Shown piece after piece: positions 7,780-16,588 of a DNA stretch of 64,000 nt; positions within the stretch are counted from its first letter, which is position 1; each line of letters starts with the position of its first letter. The notes under the pieces were generated by a model, which was given only the letters and a program-made list of their open reading frames with translations, was not told where the DNA came from and searched no databases. The position numbers and the translations under genes were made by a program. This DNA comes from Saccharibacillus alkalitolerans (GTDB lineage: Bacteria > Bacillota > Bacilli > Paenibacillales > Paenibacillaceae): the NCBI RefSeq assembly GCF_011090185.1, contig NZ_JAAFGS010000005.1:124001-188000 (forward strand), given 5' to 3'.

Positions 7780-8970
7780 TCAGACCCGGACCTGTTCGAG
7801 CATGCTTTCGGAAGCCGCCGGAGTTTCGAAATGGGCCTCGGCGCGTTCCATTCGATTTCGCCCGCCCTTTTTGGCTTCATATAGGGCAAGGTCGCAGCAT
7901 TTGTAAATCCGGTCCAGATCGGAACGATGTTCGGGGACGAAAGTCAGCGCGCCGATGCTGAGCGTATAAGAACCTTCCACCGCGGTACGCATGCGCTCCG
8001 CCAACAGAGTCGATTCCGCTTTCGTGGCGCCGGGCAGCAGAATCGCGAATTCGTCTCCGCCGTAGCGCCCGAACAGATCTTCCGGCCCCAGCTGGCGCGC
8101 CACCACTTCGCTCATTTCTCTCAGAACCCGGTCGCCGATATCGTGCCCGTATGTATCGTTGATTCCTTTGAAGCCGTCGATATCGAACAGCAAAAAAGAA
8201 ACCGGGCGGCGGCGCTTGGCATATCGTTCCAACACGATCTGGGACTTGTTCAAAAAGGTCCGTCGGTTCCAGATTTGCGTCAGGTCGTCCAGACTCGCCA
8301 AACGCTGCAGCTCTTCGTCCGATTTCTGTTTGGCCAGCAGCACGAAGCCCGTGTTGCCCAGCATCATCGTCATGTAGGCCGAGATCGTAAACAAGCTTTG
8401 ACTGACGTTCGCCGCCAAGACGCTTTCCGCGCCGTTTTGCGCGAACCAAGCCGCCGAAGCGCGCACGAACAGACAGGCGGCGACAAACGTATACAGGACG
8501 CCCATCAGCCTGCGCAGCGCCGTCGCTTTCCGCTGCGTCAGCAGGAGGAGGGCCGGCGGCGCGACCAACAAACCTGAAAATACGGAAGCCAGGGCAATGC
8601 GAAGCATTTCTTCATTGCGAAAAAAAACAATGCCGTTAAAGGACAAAATGGCCGTCGACACCAGAAGAAGGCCGAGTCTTCGGGCGCGAGGCGTAAGCGC
8701 CCCCTGCAGCCGCAGCAGCGCCCCCGCCTCGAAAGCCGTGCTGAGGAAGAGCAGCGTATTCGAAAGCGAGATTACGGCCAGCTCGCCGAGGCTTGCCTTC
8801 AGCAGCATAAACGTCCAAGCGCCCGCCTGGATCAGCTTGGCGGTAAAAAAGAGAGAGATCGAAGCGTCCCGGTTCTCGCTGAGACGATAGGCGCTCAGCA
8901 GCACGATGGTAAGCACATGTCCGCAAATCAGAAAAATATAGACGGTTTGCGGATCCAAATGAAAACTCAT
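7780..8970 (-). CDS. Membrane-bound GGDEF protein (probable diguanylate cyclase)
   Basis: The protein probably makes cyclic di-GMP from two GTP. Residues 1 to about 210 hold seven predicted membrane helices, a sensor-like module without a name I can give. The GGDEF domain covers about 225-385, with DDLTQIWNRRTF at its start, FDIDGFKGINDTYGH for metal and base binding, and an intact RYGGDEF active site. The inhibitory I-site (RxxD, five residues before GGDEF) reads GPED, so the arginine is missing and feedback inhibition by product is probably lost. There is no EAL domain. It follows the GNAT gene by 21 bases with a GGAAGAG ribosome binding site, so the two are likely co-transcribed. Confidence 0.9.
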   Translation of the reverse strand: MSFHLDPQTVYIFLICGHVLTIVLLSAYRLSENRDASISLFFTAKLIQAGAWTFMLLKASLGELAVISLSNTLLFLSTAFEAGALLRLQGALTPRARRLGLLLVSTAILSFNGIVFFRNEEMLRIALASVFSGLLVAPPALLLLTQRKATALRRLMGVLYTFVAACLFVRASAAWFAQNGAESVLAANVSQSLFTISAYMTMMLGNTGFVLLAKQKSDEELQRLASLDDLTQIWNRRTFLNKSQIVLERYAKRRRPVSFLLFDIDGFKGINDTYGHDIGDRVLREMSEVVARQLGPEDLFGRYGGDEFAILLPGATKAESTLLAERMRTAVEGSYTLSIGALTFVPEHRSDLDRIYKCCDLALYEAKKGGRNRMERAEAHFETPAASESMLEQVRV

Positions 8971-8991
8971 GGCGGTTGCTCACTCTTCCCT

Positions 8992-9513
8992 TCAGATCGT
9001 CAGCCGGGCGATGTCGCGCCAATGCAATGCGATTTCCGTAAAGGTTTCTTCCCCGATCCGAATCTGTTTGCGGTCGAGTTCTTCGCCTCCGAGTTTCCGG
9101 TAAAAATGAACGGCCGGGTTCTGCTCCAGCACCCATACCATCAACGAAAGGTACCCGCTCTCCCGCAGCCGCTCCACCATTTGGCGCATCATTCTGCGGC
9201 CGATGCCCTTGCGCTGTTCGCTCTGCAGCAAGTAGACGGCGTACAGCTCCGCTTCGCCGATCCGGCCCGTCTCGCGGTCGATACCGTAATCGAGAAATCC
9301 GCAAATTTGTCCCCGTTCGTTCTCGGCAACCATCACGCCTTCCCCGGGTTCCGGATCGGTCAAACGCTTCTCCCAACGGTTCCAGCGTTCCTCCACGGAC
9401 AGCTGATCCAAGTAATCGTCCGAAATGACCCCTTTGTACGTCGTTTTCCAACTGTCGACATGAACCTGCGCAATGCCTGCGGCATCTTCGGGTCTGGCTA
9501 ATCTTATCTTCAT
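8992..9513 (-). CDS. GNAT family N-acetyltransferase
   Basis: This 173-residue GNAT probably transfers an acetyl group from acetyl-CoA to a small molecule or peptide amine. The N-terminus MKIRLARPEDAAGIAQVHVD is typical of the family. The acetyl-CoA pyrophosphate loop is QRKGIGRRMMRQM (the R/Q-x-x-G-x-G/A signature), followed by the C-terminal ENPAVHFYRKLG that pairs with it. The start has GGAGCGACC upstream. It lies upstream of the GGDEF gene in what looks like a two-gene operon. The substrate is unknown. Confidence 0.88.
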   Translation of the reverse strand: MKIRLARPEDAAGIAQVHVDSWKTTYKGVISDDYLDQLSVEERWNRWEKRLTDPEPGEGVMVAENERGQICGFLDYGIDRETGRIGEAELYAVYLLQSEQRKGIGRRMMRQMVERLRESGYLSLMVWVLEQNPAVHFYRKLGGEELDRKQIRIGEETFTEIALHWRDIARLTI

Positions 9514-9740
9514 CAGGGTCGCTCCTCTGTAAAAAGTTCAGCCAACGGGGACACGCCCGCACCGCGTCTCGTCGGCCGGGATGATACATGTCGTCATTGA
9601 ACGGTTCGGACGAAAAATTCGAAACGATGAACCTAAAGATAGTTAAGGATATAAGATTCGGCGCGTTCTTGCAAATTCCTGCCGAGGAAAGCAAGTTATT
9701 CCCAATGTTGTGCGAAGAGCACACAAGTCCCTTTCCACGC

Positions 9741-9772
9741 AAAAAAATCCGCTTCCGTGAGAGGAAGCGGAT
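9741..9772 (-). terminator. Terminator in the distal arm of fold-back copy C (glgP transcript)
   Basis: On the minus strand ATCCGCTTCC-N6-GGAAGCGGAT is followed by TTTTTTT, a textbook intrinsic terminator. Its mirror image at 9975-10003 is followed by TTTT on the plus strand. A glgP transcript would cross the entire fold-back before ending here. Confidence 0.75.
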
Positions 9773-9974
9773 CAACGTGTCGAGAAAATCTAACGTAGCT
9801 AGAAGCGAGACGACGGAGAGAGAAATTCAGTGAAGGAACGATAGTGTTCGCCTTTGAAATCGAGAAAATCCCGCTAACATTTGATCCCTTTTCTCGATTT
9901 CAACACGCGACCGGAACGAATTTCTCTCGGAGTCGGCTCGCTTCTTCCTCCTACGTGACTTTCTCTACACTCTG

Positions 9975-10003
9975 ATCCGCTTCCGTGGGAGGAAGCGGAT
10001 TTT
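9975..10003 (+). terminator. Plus-strand terminator-like hairpin in fold-back copy C
   Basis: ATCCGCTTCC, GTGGGA loop, GGAAGCGGAT, then TTTT. No plus-strand gene ends here, so its role may be structural, or it may block transcription entering glgP from below. Confidence 0.45.
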
Positions 10004-10015
10004 AAGCGAGTAGGA

Positions 10016-12472
10016 TTAACGGATATTTGGGATGCCGGAACGGCTGCTCAAAGGCTTGATGCCCCAGATCTCCGTCGCGTATTCATTGATCGTGCGGTCG
10101 CCGGCAAAACGGCCGGATTTCGCGATGTTCAAAATGGCCTTTTTCGTCCAGCTTTTCGTGTTGAGATAATCCAGGCCGATCTGCTCCTGAGTCTGCGCAT
10201 AGCTGGCAAAGTCGCGCAGAACGAAGTATTCGTCGTTGTGGCTCAGCAGCGAATGGTAGATCGGATCGAACGTTTGGCCGTTATGGCAGAACGGACCCGG
10301 ATGAACGAGCTGATCCAGCACTTTTTTCACGCGCTCGTCGCTGTTGTAGATCGCCCCGGCGGAATAACCGCCTTCGCGGTAGTATTTCTCGACTTCTTCC
10401 ACGCGCAGTCCGAACAGGTACATCCCTTCGTCGCCGAGCGATTCGTACATTTCGACGTTCGCTCCGTCAAGCGTACCGATCGTCAGAGCGCCGTTCATCA
10501 TCAGCTTCATGTTGCCCGTCCCCGACGCTTCTTTACCCGCCGTCGAAATTTGCTCGCTGACGTCGGCCGCCGGAATGATTTTTTCCGCCAACGATACCGA
10601 GTAGTTTTCCAGGAAGAACACCTTCAGCAGGTCTTTGGTCTGCGGATCGTTATTGACCGTATCGGCGATATTGTTGATCAGCTTGATGATCTGCTTCGCC
10701 ATATAATAGCCCGGAGCCGCCTTCGCGCCGAAGATGAACGTGCGCGGCGTGAATTCGAGCGACGGATTTTCCTTGATGCGGTTGTACATGTCCATGATGT
10801 GCAGCGCGCTCAACAGCTGGCGCTTATACGCGTGCAGACGTTTGACCTGAACGTCGAAGATCGAGTTCGTGTCGACCGCCATGCCGTGCTTTTTGTAAAT
10901 GTAGGAAGCGAGACGCTCCTTGTTTTTATGCTTGACCGTGCGGATCTTATCTTGGAACACGGAATCGCCGGCATGCTTCAGCAGCTGCGTCAGTTCGTCC
11001 GGCCGGGTCTTCCAACCCGTTCCGATGACCCCTTCGATCACGCCGGCCAGGTCCGGATTGGCATGCATCAGCCAGCGGCGGTGCGTGATGCCGTTCGTTT
11101 TGTTGTTGAAGCGCTCCGGATAGAGTTCGTAAAAGTCCTTCATCTCGCGCTTTTTCAGGATGTCCGTATGCAGCGCGGCTACCCCGTTGACGCTGTGGCT
11201 GCCGTGGATTGCCAGATGCGCCATCTTGATCTGTCCGTTCGCGATGATCGCCATGCGGGAAACGCGATCCTGATCTCCCGGATACTCTTCGAGCAGCGAA
11301 GCGCAGAAGCGTCTGTTCACCTCTTCGATGATCATATAAAGACGCGGCAGCAGCTCGCGGACCATCTGCTCCGGCCACGTTTCGAGCGCTTCGCTCAGAA
11401 TCGTGTGATTGGTGTACGATACGACGCGGGAAACGATGTCCCAGGCTTCCTGCCATCCGAAGCTTTTTTCGTCCAGCAGAATGCGCATCAGTTCCGGAAT
11501 GACCAGCGTCGGATGCGTGTCGTTGATATGAATCGCGACTTTCTCCGGCAGACGGTCGTACGGCAGGCCGAGTTTGTCGAAGGTGCGGAGCACGCTCTGC
11601 ACGCCGGCCGAACACAGGAAGTACTCCTGCTTCAGGCGCAGCAGCTTGCCTTCGTATTGGGAATCGTCCGGATACAGGAATTCGGATACCGTTTCGACCG
11701 AGCGTTTATAATCGAGGAAATTGTAGTAACTGCCGCCCGGACCGCCGAAGCCTTTGGTCGGATCGGCCGCCGATTCCGCGCTCCACAGACGCAGCGTGTT
11801 AACGGCCGCATTCTCGTAACCCACGACCGGAACGTCGTAAGGCACGGCCCAGACGTCTTCGCCGTTTTTCGTTTCGTACGTGTAGTTTCCGTCTTCTTTT
11901 TCCACGACTTCGACGTTGCCCCAGAAGCGAACGTTCAATCTTTTGTCGTCGCGGCGGACTTCCCAGACGTTGCCTTTTTGCAGCCAGTAGTCCGGCAGTT
12001 CGACTTGGTGGCCGTCGATGATCTTCTGCTCGAACAGGCCGTATTTGTAGCGGATGCCGTTGCCGTGCCCGGCGTAGCCGAGCGAGGCGAGCGAATCGAG
12101 GAAACAAGCCGCCAGACGGCCGAGACCGCCGTTGCCGAGGCCCGCATCCGCTTCGTATTCTTCGATATCTTCCAGGTCCCAGCCCAGTTCGCCGAGTCCT
12201 TCGCGCACCATTTCCAGCACGCCCAGGTTCAGCAGGTTGTTGCCGAGCAGGCGGCCTATCAAGAATTCCATGGAGAAGTAGTAAACCTGGCGTTCGCCCT
12301 GCTCGGTGTACGCGCGGTTGGTCGCCGCCCAGTCCTGGCCGATCCGCTCGCGGATCATGCTGCCGAGCGCGGCGTATACGTCGTCCTCCGTCACTTCGTT
12401 CATTTGGCGTCCGGTCTTGCCGACAAGCCTTTGTTTGAACTCCTGTTTAAAACTTTCTTTATTGGTAAACAT
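10016..12472 (-). CDS. glgP: Glycogen phosphorylase
   Basis: Glycogen phosphorylase releases glucose 1-phosphate from glycogen or maltodextrin in the cytoplasm. The 818-residue protein has the family length. It carries the pyridoxal phosphate lysine region EASGTGNMKLMMNGALTIG followed by TLDGANVEM, and FSMEFLIGRLL near the start (residues 67-77). The start ATG is preceded by AAAGGGGC. It lies downstream of glgD but is separated from it by 265 bases with a strong terminator, so it probably has its own promoter. The long fold-back follows the stop by 12 bases. Confidence 0.98.
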   Translation of the reverse strand: MFTNKESFKQEFKQRLVGKTGRQMNEVTEDDVYAALGSMIRERIGQDWAATNRAYTEQGERQVYYFSMEFLIGRLLGNNLLNLGVLEMVREGLGELGWDLEDIEEYEADAGLGNGGLGRLAACFLDSLASLGYAGHGNGIRYKYGLFEQKIIDGHQVELPDYWLQKGNVWEVRRDDKRLNVRFWGNVEVVEKEDGNYTYETKNGEDVWAVPYDVPVVGYENAAVNTLRLWSAESAADPTKGFGGPGGSYYNFLDYKRSVETVSEFLYPDDSQYEGKLLRLKQEYFLCSAGVQSVLRTFDKLGLPYDRLPEKVAIHINDTHPTLVIPELMRILLDEKSFGWQEAWDIVSRVVSYTNHTILSEALETWPEQMVRELLPRLYMIIEEVNRRFCASLLEEYPGDQDRVSRMAIIANGQIKMAHLAIHGSHSVNGVAALHTDILKKREMKDFYELYPERFNNKTNGITHRRWLMHANPDLAGVIEGVIGTGWKTRPDELTQLLKHAGDSVFQDKIRTVKHKNKERLASYIYKKHGMAVDTNSIFDVQVKRLHAYKRQLLSALHIMDMYNRIKENPSLEFTPRTFIFGAKAAPGYYMAKQIIKLINNIADTVNNDPQTKDLLKVFFLENYSVSLAEKIIPAADVSEQISTAGKEASGTGNMKLMMNGALTIGTLDGANVEMYESLGDEGMYLFGLRVEEVEKYYREGGYSAGAIYNSDERVKKVLDQLVHPGPFCHNGQTFDPIYHSLLSHNDEYFVLRDFASYAQTQEQIGLDYLNTKSWTKKAILNIAKSGRFAGDRTINEYATEIWGIKPLSSRSGIPNIR

Positions 12473-12584
12473 GGTTGAGCCCCTTTCCCATTTCGCCGAA
12501 CCGGGTTCGGCGGCGGACGAATAAAGTATGGTTTTCTCTACAACGACTCAGCCGTCAGGGTATCGTTAAGAGTATAGCAAGATA

Positions 12585-12638
12585 TAAAAAAGCCTTCCAC
12601 ACCCGGGTCCCCCTTGAGGGAACCGGAACAGAAGGCTT
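12585..12638 (-). terminator. Terminator after glgD
   Basis: On the minus strand AAGCCTTC pairs with GAAGGCTT around a GC-rich inner hairpin, and TTTTTTAT follows. It separates glgD from glgP. Confidence 0.85.
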
Positions 12639-12737
12639 GTGGTTTCGATTATATATCGGTCAGCAAGCGGACTTTTTAAACCCTTTTTCTGCCGAAGCAT
12701 GTCGAATTTTACAGTTAGCAAGCTTGGTAATACCGGA

Positions 12738-13841
12738 TCAGATCGTGCTGCGCTTGGCGATCACGAACGGTCTTCGGGAATCGCCGACCAGCGTCCGATT
12801 CTCCGTCAGCTGCACGTCTTTGTCGAGAATGACGTTCTCCACGATCGCTCCCGCTTCGATCACGCATTTCTGCATGATGATCGAGTTGATGACCTTGGCG
12901 CCTTTCTCCACCTTCACGCCGCGGAACAGGATGCTGCCTTCGACTTCGCCCGCGATCCGGCAGCCGTTGGCCACGAGAGAGTTGCGAACGTCCGCGCCCT
13001 CGAGGTACTTGGTCGGCGCTTCGTATTTGATCTTCGTGTGCACCGGCATATCTTTCGAGAACAGCTGATTGTATTTTTCCTGATCGAGCAGCTCGAGACT
13101 GTTCTTATAGTAGCTTTCGACCGAGTTGATGACCGCATGATAGCCTTTGTACTCGTAAGCGGCGATCTTCAATCCGTTCGGATTTTTAAGGATGGCGTCG
13201 CGGAAGAAGTAGCTGTCCCCGTGCGCGATGCAGTATTCCATCTGCTGCATGAACAGGCTCTTTTCCATGATGAACAAGTCGATGTAGACGTTGTGATGGC
13301 CCTTCTCGTTATGGATGCCGGTCACGAAGCCGTCTTCGCCGACCTCGACCCGGAAGCACGGATCGTGTTCCGCTTCGGGCAGATCGATGTGCTTGTACAC
13401 GACCGTCACGTCCGCGCCCGATTTTTTATGATAGGTCGCGAGATCGCAGAAGTCGACTTTGGACAGATGCTGGCTGCCCGAGTGCACCACGTATTCGCCG
13501 GTGCTGCGGTCGAAGAAGTCGCGGTTGTTGTGCATATGCTGCAGATCGCCCGCCGAGATATCGGTCGGGTCGTTCCAATCCGGCGGCAGAACGAACAATC
13601 CGCCCCGCTTGCGGTCAAGATCCCAAGGGCGTCCTTCGCCCAGATGGTCGAGCAGCGAGCGGTATTTGCGGCGGACGAACAGCGCGATGTCCTGTACGCC
13701 GGCGCTCATCATATTGGACAGCGCGAAGTCGATCAGCCGGTAACGTCCCGCGAAGGGAACGGCTGCGCCCGCACGAAAATACGTCAGTTCGTTTAATTGG
13801 TCCAGCTCGTGATCCAAATTGATTACACCCATGAGTTTCAT
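12738..13841 (-). CDS. glgD: ADP-glucose pyrophosphorylase-like subunit GlgD
   Basis: GlgD is the second subunit of the Firmicute ADP-glucose pyrophosphorylase, which makes ADP-glucose for glycogen synthesis. In studied Bacillus enzymes it is almost inactive by itself and modulates GlgC. The 367-residue protein has a degenerate nucleotidyltransferase domain: the N-terminal GGxGxRL loop is replaced by YFRAGAAVPFAGRYRLIDFA. The C-terminal third is a left-handed beta-helix of hexapeptide type (for example NGCRIAGEVEGSILFRGVKV). The start has AAAAGGGACGG upstream. It lies 290 bases downstream of glgC on the same strand. Confidence 0.95.
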   Translation of the reverse strand: MKLMGVINLDHELDQLNELTYFRAGAAVPFAGRYRLIDFALSNMMSAGVQDIALFVRRKYRSLLDHLGEGRPWDLDRKRGGLFVLPPDWNDPTDISAGDLQHMHNNRDFFDRSTGEYVVHSGSQHLSKVDFCDLATYHKKSGADVTVVYKHIDLPEAEHDPCFRVEVGEDGFVTGIHNEKGHHNVYIDLFIMEKSLFMQQMEYCIAHGDSYFFRDAILKNPNGLKIAAYEYKGYHAVINSVESYYKNSLELLDQEKYNQLFSKDMPVHTKIKYEAPTKYLEGADVRNSLVANGCRIAGEVEGSILFRGVKVEKGAKVINSIIMQKCVIEAGAIVENVILDKDVQLTENRTLVGDSRRPFVIAKRSTI

Positions 13842-14131
13842 GGTTTCACCGTCCCTTTTCTGCTGTCTTTAATTGGTTTTTAAAATCCTATTCGTTGGAG
13901 AGGCTTGAAAGCTGCGGGAGAAGTTCGTTCAAGCCGCTGTCTCGCCCGAAAAGCGGAATCGAATTTAAAAAAGGAATCTTTCCGGGTTCAAAGGCGTCTT
14001 GCACTGAATTTCCCCCTTCGCTTACGACCTCGCAAGAGAATCGGAAATTTTTAAAACCTTTTTTTGGTTTGGTCAGTAAGGCGTATCGCCGTTTGGACGG
14101 CGAATTTTCGTCGCCTTTGATCACTTGGTGA
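13842..14131 (-). other. glgC-glgD spacer with duplicated glgC 3' end
   Basis: The 22 bases at the end of glgC (14132-14153) recur with one difference at 14073-14094, 59 bases downstream, including its stop codon. Between the two copies lies a hairpin that reads on the minus strand GCCTTATTGATCAC-CAA-GTGATCAAAGGC (arms 8 bp or more). This resembles the fold-back core (TTG stem, CAA, AGGCGA) in a reduced form. An open frame at 13888-14124 crosses the spacer but has a GTG start without a good ribosome binding site and an unconvincing composition. Confidence 0.45.
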
Positions 14132-15274
14132 TCAATAAGGCGTATCGCCGTTTATCAATAAAATTTCGCTGTCGTCTTCGCGGCCTTCGCCGATGACGGT
14201 ACCGTCCGGAATCACTTTGCCCTGGTCGACGATCGCGCGGTGGATGCGCACGTTGCGCCCGATCTTCACTTCCGGCATGATGACCGATTCCGTGATCACG
14301 CTGCCTTCGCCGACTTCGACGCCGTAGAACAGCACGGAGCGCTCGACTTCGCCGCAGACGGTGCAGCCTTCGTTGACCATGCAGTTCTTCAGCTTGGCTT
14401 CCGGCGCGATGTACTGGGCGGGCTCGTTCGGGTTCCGCGTGTAAATGCGCCATTCCGGATCGTTCAGGTTAAGTTCCGGTTCGTCGTTCAGCAGGTCCAT
14501 ATTGGCTTCCCACAGGCTCGGAATCGTGCCCACGTCGCGCCAGTAACCTTCGAACGGATACGCGTACAGCGACAGGCCGTCTTCCAGCATCTTCGGTACG
14601 ACGTCCTTGCCGAAATCGTGCGAAGATTCGCTGTCCGGCTTGTCGATGTCTTCCACCAGATACTTGCGCAGCACGTCCCATTTGAAGATATAGACGCCCA
14701 TCGACGCCAGCGTGCTTTTCGGCTGCTTCGGCTTTTCGTCGAATTCGTAGATGCGCAGATCGTCGTGCGTGTTGATCATGCCGAAGCTCGGCGCTTCTTC
14801 CAGCGTGACGTTGATGACGGAAATGGTGCAGTCCGCCCCTTTTTCCTTGTGATAATCGAGCAGTTTGTTGTAATCCATTTTATAAACGTGATCGCCCGAC
14901 AGCACCAGCAGATGCTCGGGATCGTATTGGTCGATAAATTTGAGATTCCGCGAGATGGCGTCGGCCGTCCCCCGGTACCAACTGCTTCCGTTTTCCCGCT
15001 CGTGCGGAGGCAAAACAAATACGCCGCCGTTTTTGCGGTCCATGTCCCAATCGCTTCCGACGCCTATGTAAGAATGCAGCACGAGCGGCTCGTACTGGGT
15101 CAGCACCCCTACGGTGTCGATGCCGGAATTGGTGCAGTTGCTAAGCGGGAAGTCGATAATGCGATACGTTCCGCCGAAATAAACGGCAGGCTTGGCCAAA
15201 GATTTGGTCAATCCTTTCAGTCTCTTTCCCTGTCCGCCGGCCAGCAGCATGGCAATCATTTCTTTTTTCTTCAT
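14132..15274 (-). CDS. glgC: Glucose-1-phosphate adenylyltransferase
   Basis: GlgC makes ADP-glucose from ATP and glucose 1-phosphate, the committed step of bacterial glycogen synthesis. The 380-residue protein has the nucleotide loop [14 protein letters not shown], followed by [19 protein letters not shown], and the catalytic-aspartate region [13 protein letters not shown]. The C-terminal third is a left-handed beta-helix that in this family carries effector contacts. The ATG has GAGGTTCG upstream (CCGAGGAGGTTCGTCTGA). The order glgC-glgD-glgP matches the end of the Bacillus glg operon, but glgB and glgA are not in the window. Confidence 0.97.
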   Translation of the reverse strand: MKKKEMIAMLLAGGQGKRLKGLTKSLAKPAVYFGGTYRIIDFPLSNCTNSGIDTVGVLTQYEPLVLHSYIGVGSDWDMDRKNGGVFVLPPHERENGSSWYRGTADAISRNLKFIDQYDPEHLLVLSGDHVYKMDYNKLLDYHKEKGADCTISVINVTLEEAPSFGMINTHDDLRIYEFDEKPKQPKSTLASMGVYIFKWDVLRKYLVEDIDKPDSESSHDFGKDVVPKMLEDGLSLYAYPFEGYWRDVGTIPSLWEANMDLLNDEPELNLNDPEWRIYTRNPNEPAQYIAPEAKLKNCMVNEGCTVCGEVERSVLFYGVEVGEGSVITESVIMPEVKIGRNVRIHRAIVDQGKVIPDGTVIGEGREDDSEILLINGDTPY

Positions 15275-15657
15275 TCAGACGAACCTCCTCGGCAGTATAT
15301 ACGGTTGTAAGCAGGGCGGAGCGGTCTCCGCAGATGTCTTGACGCTCCAAACGGGAAAACGAAAAATACGACTTGCCAAGATTCTTCCGATGGTTAAACA
15401 AGACAGACAGGATAAAACCACATAAACATCTTTAACCCCGGCAGCAGGTTTGGAATCGTCGAAAACCGGGATTTTCGGAAGAAAAAAGCGATAATGAAAG
15501 GTGTTGGACGGTGCAAACGATTGAACTGGGACAGGATAAAAAAATTCGGCAAACTCTTCCTCCATCGTACCATATGCTGTAAAAAATAAAATATTTATGT
15601 AAGCGTTATGAAAGGTCGTTTTCCTGCCGGGCTGCAAGCGCCGATCGTTCGCGTTCC
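15275..15657. other. Upstream region of glgC
   Basis: This stretch carries the glgC leader and presumably its promoter. An A/T-rich patch at 15580-15605 is the most likely promoter area, but I cannot assign clean -10 and -35 boxes. An open frame on the minus strand (15275-15721) runs through it with no ribosome binding site and no recognisable content. Confidence 0.35.
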
Positions 15658-15701
15658 AAAAAAAGAGCCCGGCGTTTCGCTGTTCGAATAGCGAAAACCG
15701 G
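15658..15701 (-). terminator. Terminator after the ECF transporter operon
   Basis: On the minus strand CCGG-TTTTCGCT, loop, AGCGAAA-CGCCGG is followed by GCTCTTTTTTT. It ends the transcript of the three ECF genes. Confidence 0.8.
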
Positions 15702-15781
15702 ACTTCATGACGAATCGGCACATGCGAGAAGCCTTTTGAGCGGGCGGCGGCCGATTCAAGGAACGGGCAGGCGCTGACGCG

Positions 15782-16588
15782 TCAAGGAACCATCCGCATA
15801 TCGCCGAGGTTGAATACGGGCAGCGCCTGCGCCAGCAGCAGAGCCGCCGCCGTCGCTCCCGCCAGCAGCAGCAAAGCGGCCGCGTCGCTTCGCGTGACCG
15901 GCGACGAATAATAGTAAGTACGCCGGCTGCCGGCGTCGAAGCGTTTGACCTCCATCGCGGCGGCCGTTCGCTGGGCGCGCCGGATGCTCTGCGCCAGCAG
16001 AGGCAGCGCATATCGCTCCGGCAGGCGCAGCAGGGCGCCGGCGCGGGAGCCGCTGCCGGAACCGCGCACGGCCAGCGCGTCGCGCCGGATGCGCAGTTCC
16101 TCCAGCGCCATCGGCATCAGCCGGAGCGATGCCATAAAGCTGTAGGCGTATTTCGGACTCAGCTTCAGCCGCTGCATAAGCGCGTAGAACAATCCGGTCG
16201 ACGAGGTTGTCAGCACGAACAGCAGCCCCTGGCAGCCGAAAGCGATGGAGCGGAAGCCCAGATGCAGGCCGCGGTAGAAGCTTTCCTTCGAGATCGCGAC
16301 GGGTCCGAAAGACCACCAGATCTCGCTGCCTTTGCCGAACAGGATCATCGTCAGCGACGCGGAAGCGAACGCCAGCGCGAAGCCGGAGGCCAGCAGCGCC
16401 GTTTTCCAGATCGGATAACCCGAAGCGGCAAACAGCAGCAGCAGAAACACGCACGCCAGATAAAACGAAGCGTCGATCCGGTGCGTCAGCATCGTCACGA
16501 CGAACAGGAGCACGAACAGCGCCAGCTTGACCGCCGGATTCGCCCGGTGCAGCCAGGTCCTTCTGGAAGGTTCGAAAAACCGTTTCAT
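15782..16588 (-). CDS. ECF transporter transmembrane component (EcfT/CbiQ type)
   Basis: This is the T component that couples ATP hydrolysis to uptake in energy-coupling-factor vitamin transporters. The 268-residue protein starts at ATG 16588, which overlaps the ATPase stop as ATGA; the frame is open much further upstream, but only antisense to the ATPase. It has six or so helices. In place of the usual A-R-G coupling motifs it carries RLMPMALEELRIRRDALAVRG and PLLAQSIRRAQRTAAAMEVK, where the second AMExRG-like segment ends RFDAG. It is the YkoC-like member of a YkoEDC-type thiamine or hydroxymethylpyrimidine system, as the TPP riboswitch upstream suggests. Confidence 0.9.
   Translation of the reverse strand: MKRFFEPSRRTWLHRANPAVKLALFVLLFVVTMLTHRIDASFYLACVFLLLLFAASGYPIWKTALLASGFALAFASASLTMILFGKGSEIWWSFGPVAISKESFYRGLHLGFRSIAFGCQGLLFVLTTSSTGLFYALMQRLKLSPKYAYSFMASLRLMPMALEELRIRRDALAVRGSGSGSRAGALLRLPERYALPLLAQSIRRAQRTAAAMEVKRFDAGSRRTYYYSSPVTRSDAAALLLLAGATAAALLLAQALPVFNLGDMRMVP

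Larger units (their letters stand above)
9741..10003 (-). repeat. Fold-back element, copy C (downstream of glgP)
   Basis: The whole 263 bases between glgP and the GNAT gene form an imperfect palindrome. Near-identical hairpins (ATCCGCTTCC, six-base loop, GGAAGCGGAT) stand at 9747-9772 and 9975-10000. Between them the arms share GTGT-GAGAAA, ACGTAG, AAGCGAG and GAGAGAAATTC in matching order. The centre is a perfect 15-bp stem, TTGAAATCGAGAAAA (9854-9868) with its complement (9889-9903), and a 20-base loop. On the minus strand the stem is preceded by TTCCGGTCGCG and followed by AGGCGAACAC, the core shared with the copies at 4851 and 48670. Confidence 0.75.

Noticed and set aside
13888-14124. 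78-codon frame between glgC and glgD
   Set aside because: It starts at GTG without a ribosome binding site, lies across a repeat and shows no protein-like pattern.
15275-15721. 148-codon minus-strand frame upstream of glgC
   Set aside because: No ribosome binding site, it crosses the ECF terminator, and the composition is not protein-like.
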